Shown here piece after piece: positions 25,105 through 34,000 of a stretch of DNA of 64,000 nt; positions within the stretch are counted from its first letter, which is position 1; each line of letters begins with the position of its first letter. Both the position numbers and the translations under genes were made by a program. The notes under the pieces were generated by a model, which was not told where the DNA came from, made no database searches, and worked only from the letters and a program-made list of their open reading frames with translations. Source of the stretch: Streptomyces sp. HUAS YS2. GTDB taxonomy: Bacteria > Actinomycetota > Actinomycetes > Streptomycetales > Streptomycetaceae. The stretch spans positions 3,629,001 to 3,693,000 of the forward strand of contig NZ_CP137573.1 of assembly GCF_033343995.1 (NCBI RefSeq). The letters are read 5' to 3'.

Positions 25105-26529
25105 TCAGCCTCTGGGGGCGAGGGCGGCGGCGAGGCGGTCGAGGGCGGGCTGGGCGGTGTACGGGGAGGGGGTGCGGCCGGCCAGGAAGGCGAAGGCGAG
25201 GAGCCGGCCGTCGGCGGTGACGACGGTTCCGGCGAGGGTGTTGACGCCGGTGAGGGTGCCGGTCTTGGCGCGGACGGTGCCGGCTCCGGCGGCGGTGCGG
25301 TCGGTGCCGTAGCGGGTCCTGAGGGTGCCGCTGAAGCCGCCGACGGGCAGTCCGGTGAGGACGGGGCGGAGTTCGGGGCGGGCGGGGTCGGCCGCGCGGG
25401 TGAGGATCGCGGTGAGGGTGGCGGCGGAGACGCGGTCGTTGCGGTCGAGACCGCTGCCGTCGGCGAAGCGGGCGCCGGCGAGGGGGACGCCGAGGGTCTT
25501 GAGGCGGTCGCGGACGGCCTGCTGGGCGCCGGCGAAGCTGGCGGGCTTCCGGGCGGCGAGGGCGGTCTGGCGGGCGAGGGCCTCGGCGAGGTCGTTGTCG
25601 CTGTGGGTGAGCATGCGCTCGACGAGGGCGGAGAGCGGGCGGGAGTACGTCTTGGCGACGACGGTGGCCCCGGCGGGCGCGCGGCCGGCGGCGGGGCCGC
25701 GGCGGACGGTGACGCCGGTGTCGCGCAGGAGGCCGGCGAACGCGTCGGCGGCGTCGGCGGCGGGGTCGGTGGCGCGGGGCGCGGGGCCGCTGGTGGAGCG
25801 GTCGAGCCGGCCCTCGTCGAGCATCAGGGCGCTGACGGGGGCGAGGTTGTCGTTGGGGCCGATGGGGTGCAGGGCGGGGCCGGTGTAGCGGGTGGTGTCG
25901 TACCGGAGGGTGACGTCGGTGACGCCGCGGTCGCGCAGGGCGCGGGCGGTGCCGGTGGCGAGGGCGCGCAGGCCGGTCCGGTCGAGGGTGGGGTCGCCGC
26001 CGCCGACGAGGGTGACGGTGCGGCCGTCGGGGGCTGCGGTGACGGTGGTGGCGATGCGGTGGTCGGGGCCGAGCGCGGTGAGCGCGGCGGCGGCGGTGGC
26101 GATCTTGACGGTGGAGGCGGGGGTCATGGGGGTGGCCGCGCCCTGCCCGTACAGCTGCCGGCCGGTGGCGACGTCGACGACGGAGGCGGTGCGCAGTGGG
26201 CCGAGGCCGGGGTCGCCGAGCAGCGGGACGAGGGTCGCGGCGAGGTCGGCGGGGCGGCCGGCGGCCGCGGCGGCGGGGGCGGAGGTGCCGAGCGGGGTGA
26301 GGACTCCGGGGGCGCTGGGGGCCGGTTCGGGGGCGGGCGGGAGGCCTTCGGCGGAGCGGGCGGCGGCGTGATGTGTGCCACCTGTCCGGTCCGCGACGGC
26401 CGCCTTGGCCCGCTCGGCCTTACGCTGACCGTTGTCCCATGGTCCGGCCGCGGCCACCGCTCCGGCGGCCAGGACGAGCCCCAGGACGGCCGAGCCCGCC
26501 GTGAGCTGCCACAGTCTCGGCTCCGGCAT
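25105..26529 (-). CDS. dacB: D-alanyl-D-alanine carboxypeptidase/endopeptidase (PBP4 type, class C)
   Basis: A 474-residue secreted peptidoglycan enzyme. An N-terminal hydrophobic segment (about residues 8-28) serves as signal or anchor, followed by a Pro/Ala-rich linker to about 95. Catalytic motifs are S139-x-x-K142 (STVK), S310-D-N312 (SDN) and K422-T-G (KTGT), spaced as in DacB with the extra domain between the first two. It trims or cleaves peptide cross-links in the cell wall. It starts at the ATG at 26529 and is divergent from ppa with a 102-base promoter gap. Confidence 0.95.
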   Translation of the reverse strand: MPEPRLWQLTAGSAVLGLVLAAGAVAAAGPWDNGQRKAERAKAAVADRTGGTHHAAARSAEGLPPAPEPAPSAPGVLTPLGTSAPAAAAAGRPADLAATLVPLLGDPGLGPLRTASVVDVATGRQLYGQGAATPMTPASTVKIATAAAALTALGPDHRIATTVTAAPDGRTVTLVGGGDPTLDRTGLRALATGTARALRDRGVTDVTLRYDTTRYTGPALHPIGPNDNLAPVSALMLDEGRLDRSTSGPAPRATDPAADAADAFAGLLRDTGVTVRRGPAAGRAPAGATVVAKTYSRPLSALVERMLTHSDNDLAEALARQTALAARKPASFAGAQQAVRDRLKTLGVPLAGARFADGSGLDRNDRVSAATLTAILTRAADPARPELRPVLTGLPVGGFSGTLRTRYGTDRTAAGAGTVRAKTGTLTGVNTLAGTVVTADGRLLAFAFLAGRTPSPYTAQPALDRLAAALAPRG

Positions 26530-26631
26530 CGCTGACCAGCCCCTTTCGCGATCACACACCTGCGTGAGGGACACTTAATCACCGCGCGCCGTCGCGAGCA
26601 TTGACATGTGTTGATTCAGGAGGAGCCACCC

Positions 26632-27123
26632 GTGGAGTTCGACGTTCTCATCGAGATCCCCAAGGGGTCCCGCAACAAGTACGAGGTCGACCACGAGACC
26701 GGCCGCATCCGCCTGGACCGCCGCCTCTTCACGTCGACCGCCTACCCGGCGGACTACGGGTACATCGAGAACACCCTGGGCGAGGACGGCGACCCGCTGG
26801 ACGCGCTGGTCATCCTCGACGAGCCGACCTTCCCGGGCTGCCTCATCAAGTGCCGCGCGATCGGCATGTTCCGCATGACCGACGAGGCCGGCGGCGACGA
26901 CAAGCTGCTGTGCGTCCCGGCGACGGACCCGCGGGTCGAGCACCTGCGCGACATCCACCACGTGTCGGAGTTCGACCGCCTGGAGATCCAGCACTTCTTC
27001 GAGGTCTACAAGGACCTGGAGCCGGGCAAGTCCGTCGAGGGCGCCGACTGGGTCGGCCGCGCCGAGGCCGAGGCCGAGGTCGAGAAGTCGTACAAGCGCT
27101 TCCAGGAGCAGGGCGGCCACTGA
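26632..27123 (+). CDS. ppa: Inorganic pyrophosphatase (family I)
   Basis: A 163-residue enzyme hydrolysing pyrophosphate. The GTG at 26632 with CAGGAGGAG about 8 bases before it sets the start (VEFDVLIEIPKGSRNKYE). Active-site segments are YPADYGYIENT, EDGDPLDALVIL (the three metal-binding aspartates D-x-x-D...D) and ending with KSYKRFQEQ. Length is typical of actinobacteria. It is divergent from dacB and followed 128 bases later by a ThrE-like gene. Confidence 0.97.
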   Translation: MEFDVLIEIPKGSRNKYEVDHETGRIRLDRRLFTSTAYPADYGYIENTLGEDGDPLDALVILDEPTFPGCLIKCRAIGMFRMTDEAGGDDKLLCVPATDPRVEHLRDIHHVSEFDRLEIQHFFEVYKDLEPGKSVEGADWVGRAEAEAEVEKSYKRFQEQGGH

Positions 27124-27251
27124 GCCGGTCCGGTCCGGCCGCCGTGCCGGTCCGCTCCCCGCTGTCCGTGACGGGCGGCGCACCCCACGCCGGGTGCGCC
27201 GCCCGTCGCGCGTTCATACTGGGACCGATCGTGTGTCCGGGCCGGGAGTGA

Positions 27252-28949
27252 GTGAGGGCGAGGCGAGTGGTGGCGAGGCCGGGCGGCGGCTCGGAGGAGG
27301 CTCCGCAGGAGGGTCCCGAGGAGCAGAAGCCGCAGTCGGACGAGGCGCGCAGCGCGTTCACACCGCCGGCCGGGGTCGAGCAGCCCGCCCCGCCCGAGGA
27401 GGACCAGGCGACCTCGGAGTTCGCGCTGCCGGAGGGGCTCGAGGCCCCGGAGCCTGAGGTTCCTGCCGAGCAGGAAGGTTCCGCCTTCGCGACGCCGTCG
27501 ACGTACACGGCGAAGTCGTCGCCGCCCGCGTTCACCCCGGCGTACGGCGTGCCGATGGTGCGGCTGTCGAAGGACGCGCCGTGGCAGGACCGGATGCGGA
27601 CGATGCTGCGGCTGCCGGTCGGGGAGCGGCCGGTGCCGGAGCAGGCGCCGGCGGAGGGTGTCACCGGCCCGAACGTGCCGCGTGTGCTCGACCTGACGCT
27701 CCGCATCGGCGAGCTGCTGCTCGCGGGCGGTGAGGGCGCGGAGGACGTCGAGGCGGCGATGTTCGCGATCTGCCGCAGTTACGGGCTCGACCGCTGCGAG
27801 CCGACGGTGACGTTCACGCTGCTTTCGGTCACGTACCAGCCGTCGCTGGTGGACGCCCCGGTCACGGCGAACCGGACGGTGCGCCGCCGCGGCACCGACT
27901 ACACCCGCCTGGCGGCCGTCTACCAGCTGCTCGCCGACATCAACGCGGTGGACCACGACGTCTCGCCGGAGGAGGCGTACCGGCGGCTCGCGGAGATCCG
28001 GCGCAACCGGCACCCGTACCCGGGCTGGGTGCTGACCCTGGCGGCGGGCGTGCTGGCCGGGGCGGCGTCGGTGCTGCTCGGTGGTGGTCCCGCGGTGTTC
28101 CTGGTGGCGGCGCTCGGTGCGGTGCTCGGCGACCGGCTGGCGTGGCTGTGCGCGGGGCGCGGGCTGCCGGAGTTCTACCAGTTCCTGGTGGCGGCGATGC
28201 CGCCGGCCACGATGGGGGTGCTGCTCACGCTGCTGCACGCCGAGCCGCGGCCGTCGGCGGTCATCACCGGTGGGCTGTTCGCGCTGATCCCGGGGCGGGC
28301 GCTGGTCTCGGCGGTGCAGGACGGTCTGACCGGCTTCTACATCACGGCCTCGGCCCGGCTCCTGGAGGTCGGGTACTTCTTCGTGGCGATCGTGGTCGGT
28401 GTGCTGTCGGTGCTGTACGTGGCCGTGCAGTTCGGCGTGGAGCTGAGCCCTGAGGGGGTGCTGCGGCCGGTCGAGCGGCCGGTGGTGCAGATCCTCGCGG
28501 CGATGGTGCTGTGTCTGACGTTCGCGGTGCTGTTGCAGCAGAGCCGGGCGACGGTGCTGTTCGCGACCCTGAACGGCGGTGTCGCCTGGGTGGTGTACGC
28601 GTCGATCGCGGTGACGGCGGGCGGCTCGTCGGTGATGGCGACGGCGGTGGCGGCCGGTCTGGTGGGTCTGTTCGGCCAGCTGATCGCCCGGTACGAGCAC
28701 ACCTCGTCGCTGCCGTACGTGACGGCGGCGATCGGCCCGCTGCTGCCGGGTTCGGCGACGTACTTCGGTGTGCTCGCGATCGCCCAGAACAACCTGGACC
28801 AGGGCTTCGCCTCGCTGGCGAAGGCGGCGGCGCTGGCCCTGGCGATCGCGATCGGCGTGAACCTGGGTAGCGAGCTGGCCCGGATGTTCATGCGGGCCCC
28901 GGGCGCGGGCGCGGCCCGCCGCGCGGCGAAGCGCACGCGCGGCTTCTAG
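27252..28949 (+). CDS. ThrE-family threonine/serine exporter
   Basis: A 565-residue protein. The first 150 residues are acidic, Pro/Glu-rich and probably disordered. An N-terminal cytoplasmic ThrE domain (RVLDLTLRIGELLLAGGEGAEDVEAAM, TPD-like hydrolase fold) is followed by about ten hydrophobic helices (from about residue 255), in the order DUF1212 then DUF3815. It is expected to export small neutral amino acids. The GTG at 27252 is used; the GTG at 27267 has a GAGGCGA before it and is equally possible. It ends at a GC-rich palindrome shared with the convergent dedA-like gene. Confidence 0.88.
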   Translation: MRARRVVARPGGGSEEAPQEGPEEQKPQSDEARSAFTPPAGVEQPAPPEEDQATSEFALPEGLEAPEPEVPAEQEGSAFATPSTYTAKSSPPAFTPAYGVPMVRLSKDAPWQDRMRTMLRLPVGERPVPEQAPAEGVTGPNVPRVLDLTLRIGELLLAGGEGAEDVEAAMFAICRSYGLDRCEPTVTFTLLSVTYQPSLVDAPVTANRTVRRRGTDYTRLAAVYQLLADINAVDHDVSPEEAYRRLAEIRRNRHPYPGWVLTLAAGVLAGAASVLLGGGPAVFLVAALGAVLGDRLAWLCAGRGLPEFYQFLVAAMPPATMGVLLTLLHAEPRPSAVITGGLFALIPGRALVSAVQDGLTGFYITASARLLEVGYFFVAIVVGVLSVLYVAVQFGVELSPEGVLRPVERPVVQILAAMVLCLTFAVLLQQSRATVLFATLNGGVAWVVYASIAVTAGGSSVMATAVAAGLVGLFGQLIARYEHTSSLPYVTAAIGPLLPGSATYFGVLAIAQNNLDQGFASLAKAAALALAIAIGVNLGSELARMFMRAPGAGAARRAAKRTRGF

Positions 28950-28985
28950 GGGCCGGCCCGCTTCCGAGCCGGCCCGTTTCCGGCC

Positions 28986-29004
28986 CGGCCCGCCGGGCGG
29001 GCCG
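28986..29004. terminator. GC palindrome between convergent thrE-like and dedA-like genes
   Basis: CGGCCCGCC and GGCGGGCCG flank a single G, giving a perfect 9-base-pair inverted repeat in a GGCCCG-rich stretch at 28950-29010. It is placed between the two stops (28949 and 29014), so it can serve as a bidirectional terminator. No T run is seen. Confidence 0.5.
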
Positions 29005-29013
29005 GCGGCGTGC

Positions 29014-29703
29014 TCAGCGCTTGGCGTGGCGGCCGCGGCCGGACTGCGGGGCGCCGCCGTCCTGCTCGGCGGCCTGGGCCTTCTTGTTCTGGGAGCGGGC
29101 CCGCAGGAACTCGATGACGATCGGGATCACGGAGATGAGCACGATCGCGATGAGGATCGCCTCGATGTGCCTGTGCACGAACTCGACCTTGCCGAGGGAC
29201 GCGCCGAGCAGTGTGACGCCGGCGCCCCACAGCACGCCGCCGATGACGTTGAAGATCAGGAAGGAGCGGTAGTTCATCCGGCTCACGCCGGCGATGATCG
29301 GCGTGAACGTGCGCACGATGGGCACGAAGCGGGCCAGGATCAGCGACTTCGGGCCGTGCTTCTCGAAGAACTCGTGCGCCTTCTCCACGTTCTCCTGCTT
29401 GAACAGCTTGGAGTCCGGGCGCGAGAAGAGCGCGGGGCCGACCTTCCGGCCGAAGAGGTAGCCGACCTGGTCGCCGATGATCGCGGCGGCGACCACCAGC
29501 GTGCACACGATCCACAGCGGGGTGTCGAGCTTGCCGGTGGTGACCAGCAGGCCGGTGGTGAACAGCAGCGAGTCACCGGGCAGGAAGAAGCCGATGAGGA
29601 GTCCGGACTCGGCGAAGACGATGACCAGGACACCGATCAGACCGAAGGTCTGGATCAGGTAGTCCGGGTCCAGCCAGCTCGGTCCGAGGGCAAGCGTATT
29701 CAC
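29014..29703 (-). CDS. DedA-family membrane protein
   Basis: A 229-residue protein from a GTG start at 29703. Family marks are FGLIGVLVIVFAESGLLIGFFLPGDSLLF, GDQVGYLFGRKVG, a conserved acidic/Phe stretch (HEFFEKHGPKSLILARFVPIVRTFTPIIAG) with the functional arginines, and four to five helices. DedA/VTT proteins are implicated in flipping undecaprenyl-phosphate or phospholipids. The C-terminal 25 residues are basic. It is convergent with the ThrE gene. Confidence 0.92.
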   Translation of the reverse strand: MNTLALGPSWLDPDYLIQTFGLIGVLVIVFAESGLLIGFFLPGDSLLFTTGLLVTTGKLDTPLWIVCTLVVAAAIIGDQVGYLFGRKVGPALFSRPDSKLFKQENVEKAHEFFEKHGPKSLILARFVPIVRTFTPIIAGVSRMNYRSFLIFNVIGGVLWGAGVTLLGASLGKVEFVHRHIEAILIAIVLISVIPIVIEFLRARSQNKKAQAAEQDGGAPQSGRGRHAKR

Positions 29704-29834
29704 GGGGATCCGGGCTCCAGGTTCGCATGGGGGCGGGGACGGCTGCCCCAAGTTATCAACGCCCGGTGAACGCCCTGGGTTCCACCGGCCCCTCCCGGGA
29801 TGCGGGGGGAACGCTCCGGCGCGAGGCTGTCGCC

Positions 29835-30203
29835 ATGAGTATCGACGAGTACGGCGGCGGGCAGCGCCCGCAGGCCGATGTCCTGGTGGTCACGACGAAC
29901 GACGTGCCCGGGTACGAGGTCAAGCAGGTCATCGGCGAGGTCTTCGGGCTGACCGTCCGCTCCCGGCATCTCGGCAGCCAGATCGGCGCGGGCCTGAAGT
30001 CGATGGTCGGCGGCGAGCTGAAGGGTCTGACGAAGACCCTCGTGGAGACCCGCAACCAGGCGATGGAGCGGCTGGTGGAGCAGGCGAAGGCGCGCGGCGC
30101 GAACGCGGTGCTGATGTTCCGCTTCGACGTGACGGAGGCCGCGGACGTCGGCACGGAGGTGTGCGCGTACGGCACGGCCGCCGTGATCGCACCGCGCGCC
30201 TGA
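29835..30203 (+). CDS. YbjQ family protein (DUF74)
   Basis: A 122-residue protein from the ATG at 29835. VTTNDVPGYEVKQVIGEVFGLTVRSRHLG, then the helix AMERLVEQAKARGANAVLMFRFD and a closing CAYGTAAVI strand match the UPF0145/YbjQ family, which form pentamers of unknown function. It is a single gene, divergent from dedA with 131 bases between. Confidence 0.92.
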   Translation: MSIDEYGGGQRPQADVLVVTTNDVPGYEVKQVIGEVFGLTVRSRHLGSQIGAGLKSMVGGELKGLTKTLVETRNQAMERLVEQAKARGANAVLMFRFDVTEAADVGTEVCAYGTAAVIAPRA

Positions 30204-30230
30204 GCGGTACGGGCCCGATCGGTACGGGCC

Positions 30231-30262
30231 GTACGGGGAAGGTGGCGCCGCCTCCCCCGTAC
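30231..30262. terminator. Hairpin between ybjQ-like and tipA genes
   Basis: The arms GTACGGGG (30231-30238) and CCCCGTAC (30255-30262) are exact complements, and the enclosed GGTGGCGCCGCC adds an inner stem. It lies between convergent stops (30203 and 30286), so it can terminate both transcripts. Confidence 0.55.
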
Positions 30263-30285
30263 GGCGCCGCCATCCCCCGTACGGA

Positions 30286-31065
30286 CTAGCCGACGTCCTC
30301 CGGGGTGTACCCGTGGCGCCGCGCGTTCGCGTGGATCGCGTCGCGCAGGTGCTCGGCGAGGCCGGGGCGCATGCTGTCGTAGAACGCCTTGAAGCGCTCG
30401 TCGCCGACGTACATGTCGCCGAGGCAGGTGTGCATCTGAAAGCCGCACTCGTAGAACCACGCGTCGATGTGCAGCCGGTGCTCCTCGGCCATGTCCATGG
30501 CCCGCTCGCCGTCGGACGGCTCGCCCTCCCCCATCAGGGCGTCGTAGCGGCTGCCCCAGTCGGCGGCCTCGTCCTGCATGCGCTTCCAGTCCGCCTTGGT
30601 GTAGCGGGCCGTGCGGCGCTGGGACTCGGCGTAGGCGTCGGTGCCGCCCCAGCGGGCCTCGGCCTCCTCGGCGTACTGCTCCGGGTCCTTGTCCCCGAAG
30701 ACCTCGAACCTCTCCTCGGGCGTGAGGTTGATGCCCATCTTCTTCGCCTCCATGGCGTGCTCGACGGCCTCGGCCATCTTCTTCAGCTCGGCGATCCGGG
30801 CGGAGAGCAGCTCGTGCTGCCGCCGCAGGTGTTCCTGCGGGTCCGCTTCGGGGTCGTCGAGCAGGACCGCGACCTGGTCGAGCGGGAAGCCGAGCTCCCG
30901 GTAGAACAGGACCTGCTGCAGCCGGTCGAGGTCGCCTTCGTCGTAGCGCCGGTGTCCCGCGTGGCTGCGCGCGCTCGGGGAGAGCAGTCCGATCTCGTCG
31001 TAGTGGTGCAGCGTGCGCACCGTCACTCCGGCGAAACCGGCGACCTGTCCCACGGAAAAGCTCAC
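30286..31065 (-). CDS. tipA: Thiopeptide-responsive MerR-family regulator TipA (TipAL, with internal TipAS start)
   Basis: A 259-residue regulator. The MerR helix-turn-helix is VGQVAGFAGVTVRTLHHYDEIGLL, followed by a long dimer helix. The C-terminal domain (from M110, MGINLTPEERFEVFGD) matches TipAS, which wraps around and covalently binds thiostrepton-type antibiotics. C207 and C214 are both present (ECGFQMHTCLGDMY), at the same numbers as the original TipAL; C214 is the attachment residue. An internal start for TipAS is supported by GGAGG 8 bases before the ATG at 30738. The full-length start is the GTG at 31065 after AGGGAGCGGG. Activation is expected at its own promoter (31097-31127). Confidence 0.95.
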   Translation of the reverse strand: MSFSVGQVAGFAGVTVRTLHHYDEIGLLSPSARSHAGHRRYDEGDLDRLQQVLFYRELGFPLDQVAVLLDDPEADPQEHLRRQHELLSARIAELKKMAEAVEHAMEAKKMGINLTPEERFEVFGDKDPEQYAEEAEARWGGTDAYAESQRRTARYTKADWKRMQDEAADWGSRYDALMGEGEPSDGERAMDMAEEHRLHIDAWFYECGFQMHTCLGDMYVGDERFKAFYDSMRPGLAEHLRDAIHANARRHGYTPEDVG

Positions 31066-31096
31066 CGTTTCCCGCTCCCTTCTGGTGTCGAGATCC

Positions 31097-31127
31097 AGCG
31101 TGCTGCCTCACGTCACGTGAGGTTCAA
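31097..31127 (-). promoter_or_regulatory. tipA promoter with MerR-type operator
   Basis: On the minus strand TTGAAC (31127-31122) is followed by a 19-base spacer and CACGCT near 31102-31097. The spacer holds the palindrome CCTCACG-TGA-CGTGAGG (31122-31106). Over-long 19-base spacers with a centred dyad are the hallmark of MerR promoters, and this stretch closely matches the ptipA sequence as I remember it. The exact -10 hexamer is less sure. Confidence 0.8.
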
Positions 31128-31146
31128 GCCCGAATCTCGGGATGTT

Positions 31147-32490
31147 ATGCCGGATTTGGACGCTTATGGTGGGTCGGTGGCCCCTGATACCCCCTCAGCC
31201 GCCCCCGCCGACGGCGCCGCCCCGGCCGAGCCAGTCGTCCATCCGGCGACGCCCGCGCGGACCCTGCTGCGGCTCACCCTGCCCGCGATCCTCGTCGGCG
31301 TGATGACGAGTCTGCTCTTCCTGGCGGTCGAGGGGCTCGCGGAGAACCTCGAGAACGTCCTCTGGGAGACCCTGCCGGACGCCCTGGGCATCGGCCGCTA
31401 CTCGTCCCTCTGGATGATCTCGATGCTCACCGCCACCGGCATCGCGGTCGGCCTGGTGGTCTGGAAGGTGTACGGGCACGCCGGCCCTGACCCCGCCACC
31501 ACCGGACTGGGCGGTCCGCCCCTGTCCCCCGGCGTCATCCCCGGCCTGCTGATCGCGAGCACGCTGGCCCTCGCCGGCGGCGTCAGCCTGGGACCCGAGT
31601 TCCCGATCATCGCCGCAAACATCGGGCTCGCCCACTGGCTCGGCCGCCGGGCCGCGCCGGGCGCGCCCGCGGCCCTGTGGGTGTCGCTCGCCTCGGCCGG
31701 CACCATCGGCGCGCTGTTCGGCACTCCGGTCGCGGCCGCCCTGGTGATCTCCGAGGCACTCACCCATTCGCCCGGGGAGGCCTCGCTGTGGGACCGGCTG
31801 TTCGCGCCGCTGGCGGCAGCCGGGGCCGGCGCGATGACCACCACCCTCCTCGCCCACCCGACCTTCGACATGGACCTGCCCGTGCTCACCCACCCGGGCT
31901 GGGGGGACCTCCTGGCCGCCATGACGGTCGCCACCCTCGCCGCGCTCGTCGGGCTGTTGGGCTGCTACGCCTTCCCATCGATCCACACGGGCTTCCAGAG
32001 ACTCAGGCACCCGATGCTGATGCTTCCGCTCGGCGGCCTGCTGCTGGGGCTCCTGGGCGCCCTCGGCGGCCCCCTGACGCTGTTCAAAGGGCTGGAGCAG
32101 GTCAAGGAGCTCACCTCCGACATCGGCGCCTGGTCCGCCGGGGATCTGGCGAAGATGACCGCGGTCAAGCTCGTCGCCCTGCTCGTCGCCGCCGCCTGCG
32201 GCTTCCGCGGCGGCCGGATCTTCCCCGCCGTGTTCGTCGGAGCCGCCTTCGGCCTGTTCGCCCACGCCGTCGTGCCGGAGGTCGACCCGTCGATCGGCGT
32301 GGCCGCAGGCGTCCTCGGCGTGCTCCTGGCGACCACCCGGCAGGGCTGGGTGAGCCTGTTCACCGCCGCCGTGCTCGCCGCCTCGCCCGCGATGCTCGCC
32401 CTGCTGTGCCTGGCCTCGCTGCCCGCCTGGCTGGTCGTCACCGGCCGGCCCCAGCTCGAACTCGACGCCTCGGGTCACGCCCTGCACTGA
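31147..32490 (+). CDS. ClC-family chloride channel/antiporter
   Basis: A 447-residue membrane protein with about ten hydrophobic helices from residue 40. The ClC filter regions are recognisable but diverged. GVSLGPEFPIIAANIG carries E151, the counterpart of the gating/proton glutamate of GREGP, and the late GFRGGRIFPAVFVGAAFG matches the GxFxP motif. The ATG at 31147 is used; the GTG at 31180 is a shorter choice. It sits 43 bases before glutamate decarboxylase in the same direction, consistent with an acid-stress operon in which ClC returns charge. Confidence 0.88.
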   Translation: MPDLDAYGGSVAPDTPSAAPADGAAPAEPVVHPATPARTLLRLTLPAILVGVMTSLLFLAVEGLAENLENVLWETLPDALGIGRYSSLWMISMLTATGIAVGLVVWKVYGHAGPDPATTGLGGPPLSPGVIPGLLIASTLALAGGVSLGPEFPIIAANIGLAHWLGRRAAPGAPAALWVSLASAGTIGALFGTPVAAALVISEALTHSPGEASLWDRLFAPLAAAGAGAMTTTLLAHPTFDMDLPVLTHPGWGDLLAAMTVATLAALVGLLGCYAFPSIHTGFQRLRHPMLMLPLGGLLLGLLGALGGPLTLFKGLEQVKELTSDIGAWSAGDLAKMTAVKLVALLVAAACGFRGGRIFPAVFVGAAFGLFAHAVVPEVDPSIGVAAGVLGVLLATTRQGWVSLFTAAVLAASPAMLALLCLASLPAWLVVTGRPQLELDASGHALH

Positions 32491-32533
32491 CCCCCGCCCC
32501 CGATCCCCGATCCCCGTTCTTCAGGAGTACTCC

Positions 32534-33940
32534 ATGGCCCTGCACAAAGGCTCTCCCGAACCGGCCCGCCGACCCCCCGTCAACCCGTTCTTCGGCGAGG
32601 CCAACCCCGTCGGCGGCATGACCGAGGCGCCGCCCCTGCACCGCCTGCCCGACGGGCCGCTGCCGCCCATGAGCGCGTACCAGCTCGTCCACGACGAGCT
32701 GATGCTGGACGGCAACTCCCGGCTGAACCTCGCCACCTTCGTCACGACCTGGATGGAGCAGCAGGCCGGGGTGCTGATGGCGGAGTGCCGCGACAAAAAC
32801 ATGATCGACAAGGACGAGTACCCGCGCACCGCCGAGCTGGAGCGCCGCTGCGTCGCCATGCTGGCCGACCTCTGGAACGCCCCCGACCCGTCAGCCGGCG
32901 TCGGCTGCTCCACCACCGGCTCCAGCGAGGCGTGCATGCTCGCCGGCATGGCCCTCAAGCGCCGCTGGGCCGCCCGGAACAAGGACCGCTATCCGGCGAC
33001 GGCCCGGCCCAATCTGGTGATGGGTGTCAACGTCCAGGTCTGCTGGGACAAGTTCTGCAACTTCTGGGAGGTCGAGCCCCGCCTGGTGCCCATGGAGGGC
33101 GAGCGCTACCACCTCGACCCGCAGGCCGCCGCCGACCTCTGCGACGAGAACACCATCGGCGTGGTGGCCGTGCTCGGCTCGACCTTCGACGGCTCGTACG
33201 AGCCCGTCGCCGAGGTCTGCGCCGCCCTGGACGCCCTCCAGGAGCGCACCGGCCTCGACATCCCCGTCCACGTGGACGGGGCGTCCGGCGCGATGGTCGC
33301 GCCCTTCGTCGACGAGGACCTGGTCTGGGACTTCCGGCTCCCCCGGGTCTCCTCGATCAACACCTCGGGCCACAAGTACGGCCTGGTCTACCCGGGCGTC
33401 GGCTGGGCGCTGTGGCGCTCGCAGGCCGAACTGCCCGAGGAACTGGTGTTCCGGGTGAACTATCTGGGCGGCGACATGCCGACGTTCGCGCTCAACTTCT
33501 CCCGGCCCGGCGCCCAGGTCGTCGCCCAGTACTACAACTTCCTGCGGCTGGGCCGGGAGGGCTACCGGGCGGTCCAGCAGACCACCCGGGACGTCGCCTG
33601 CTCCCTCGCCGAACGGATCGAGGCCCTGGGCGACTTCCGACTCCTCACCCGCGGCGACCAACTACCGGTCTTCGCCTTCACCACCGCCGACGACGTGACC
33701 TCCTTCGACGTGTTCGACGTCTCGCGCCGGCTGCGCGAGCGCGGCTGGACGGTCCCCGCGTACACGTTCCCCGCCAACCGGGAGGACCTGTCGGTGATCC
33801 GCGTGGTCTGCCGCAACGGCTTCTCCGAGGATCTCGCGGGGCTGTTCGTCGAGGACCTGGGCCGGCTCCTGCCCGAACTGCGCCGCCAGCCGCACCCGTT
33901 CACCGACGACCGGCAGGCGGCGACCGCCTTCCACCACTAG
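32534..33940 (+). CDS. gad: Glutamate decarboxylase
   Basis: A 468-residue PLP enzyme converting glutamate to GABA with proton consumption. Visible features are NPVGGMTEAPPLHRLPDG (a shortened N-terminus), the cofactor region CSTTGSSEACMLAGMALKRRW, HVDGASGAMVAPFVDED, and the PLP lysine K281 in NTSGHKYGLVYPGVGW. The C-terminus ends in His-His, as in pH-gated GadB. The start has CAGGAG 7 bases upstream. It follows the ClC gene by 43 bases. Confidence 0.96.
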   Translation: MALHKGSPEPARRPPVNPFFGEANPVGGMTEAPPLHRLPDGPLPPMSAYQLVHDELMLDGNSRLNLATFVTTWMEQQAGVLMAECRDKNMIDKDEYPRTAELERRCVAMLADLWNAPDPSAGVGCSTTGSSEACMLAGMALKRRWAARNKDRYPATARPNLVMGVNVQVCWDKFCNFWEVEPRLVPMEGERYHLDPQAAADLCDENTIGVVAVLGSTFDGSYEPVAEVCAALDALQERTGLDIPVHVDGASGAMVAPFVDEDLVWDFRLPRVSSINTSGHKYGLVYPGVGWALWRSQAELPEELVFRVNYLGGDMPTFALNFSRPGAQVVAQYYNFLRLGREGYRAVQQTTRDVACSLAERIEALGDFRLLTRGDQLPVFAFTTADDVTSFDVFDVSRRLRERGWTVPAYTFPANREDLSVIRVVCRNGFSEDLAGLFVEDLGRLLPELRRQPHPFTDDRQAATAFHH

Positions 33941-34000
33941 AGCCCGTCCGCCGGACGGACCCCAGGGGCGGGGCGGCCACCGCAGCACGCCTTCGGCCGG

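Noticed and set aside
26601..26606. TTGACA upstream of ppa as a consensus -35
   Set aside because: The matching -10 position would fall on the Shine-Dalgarno just before the GTG start, so it cannot serve as the promoter of this gene.
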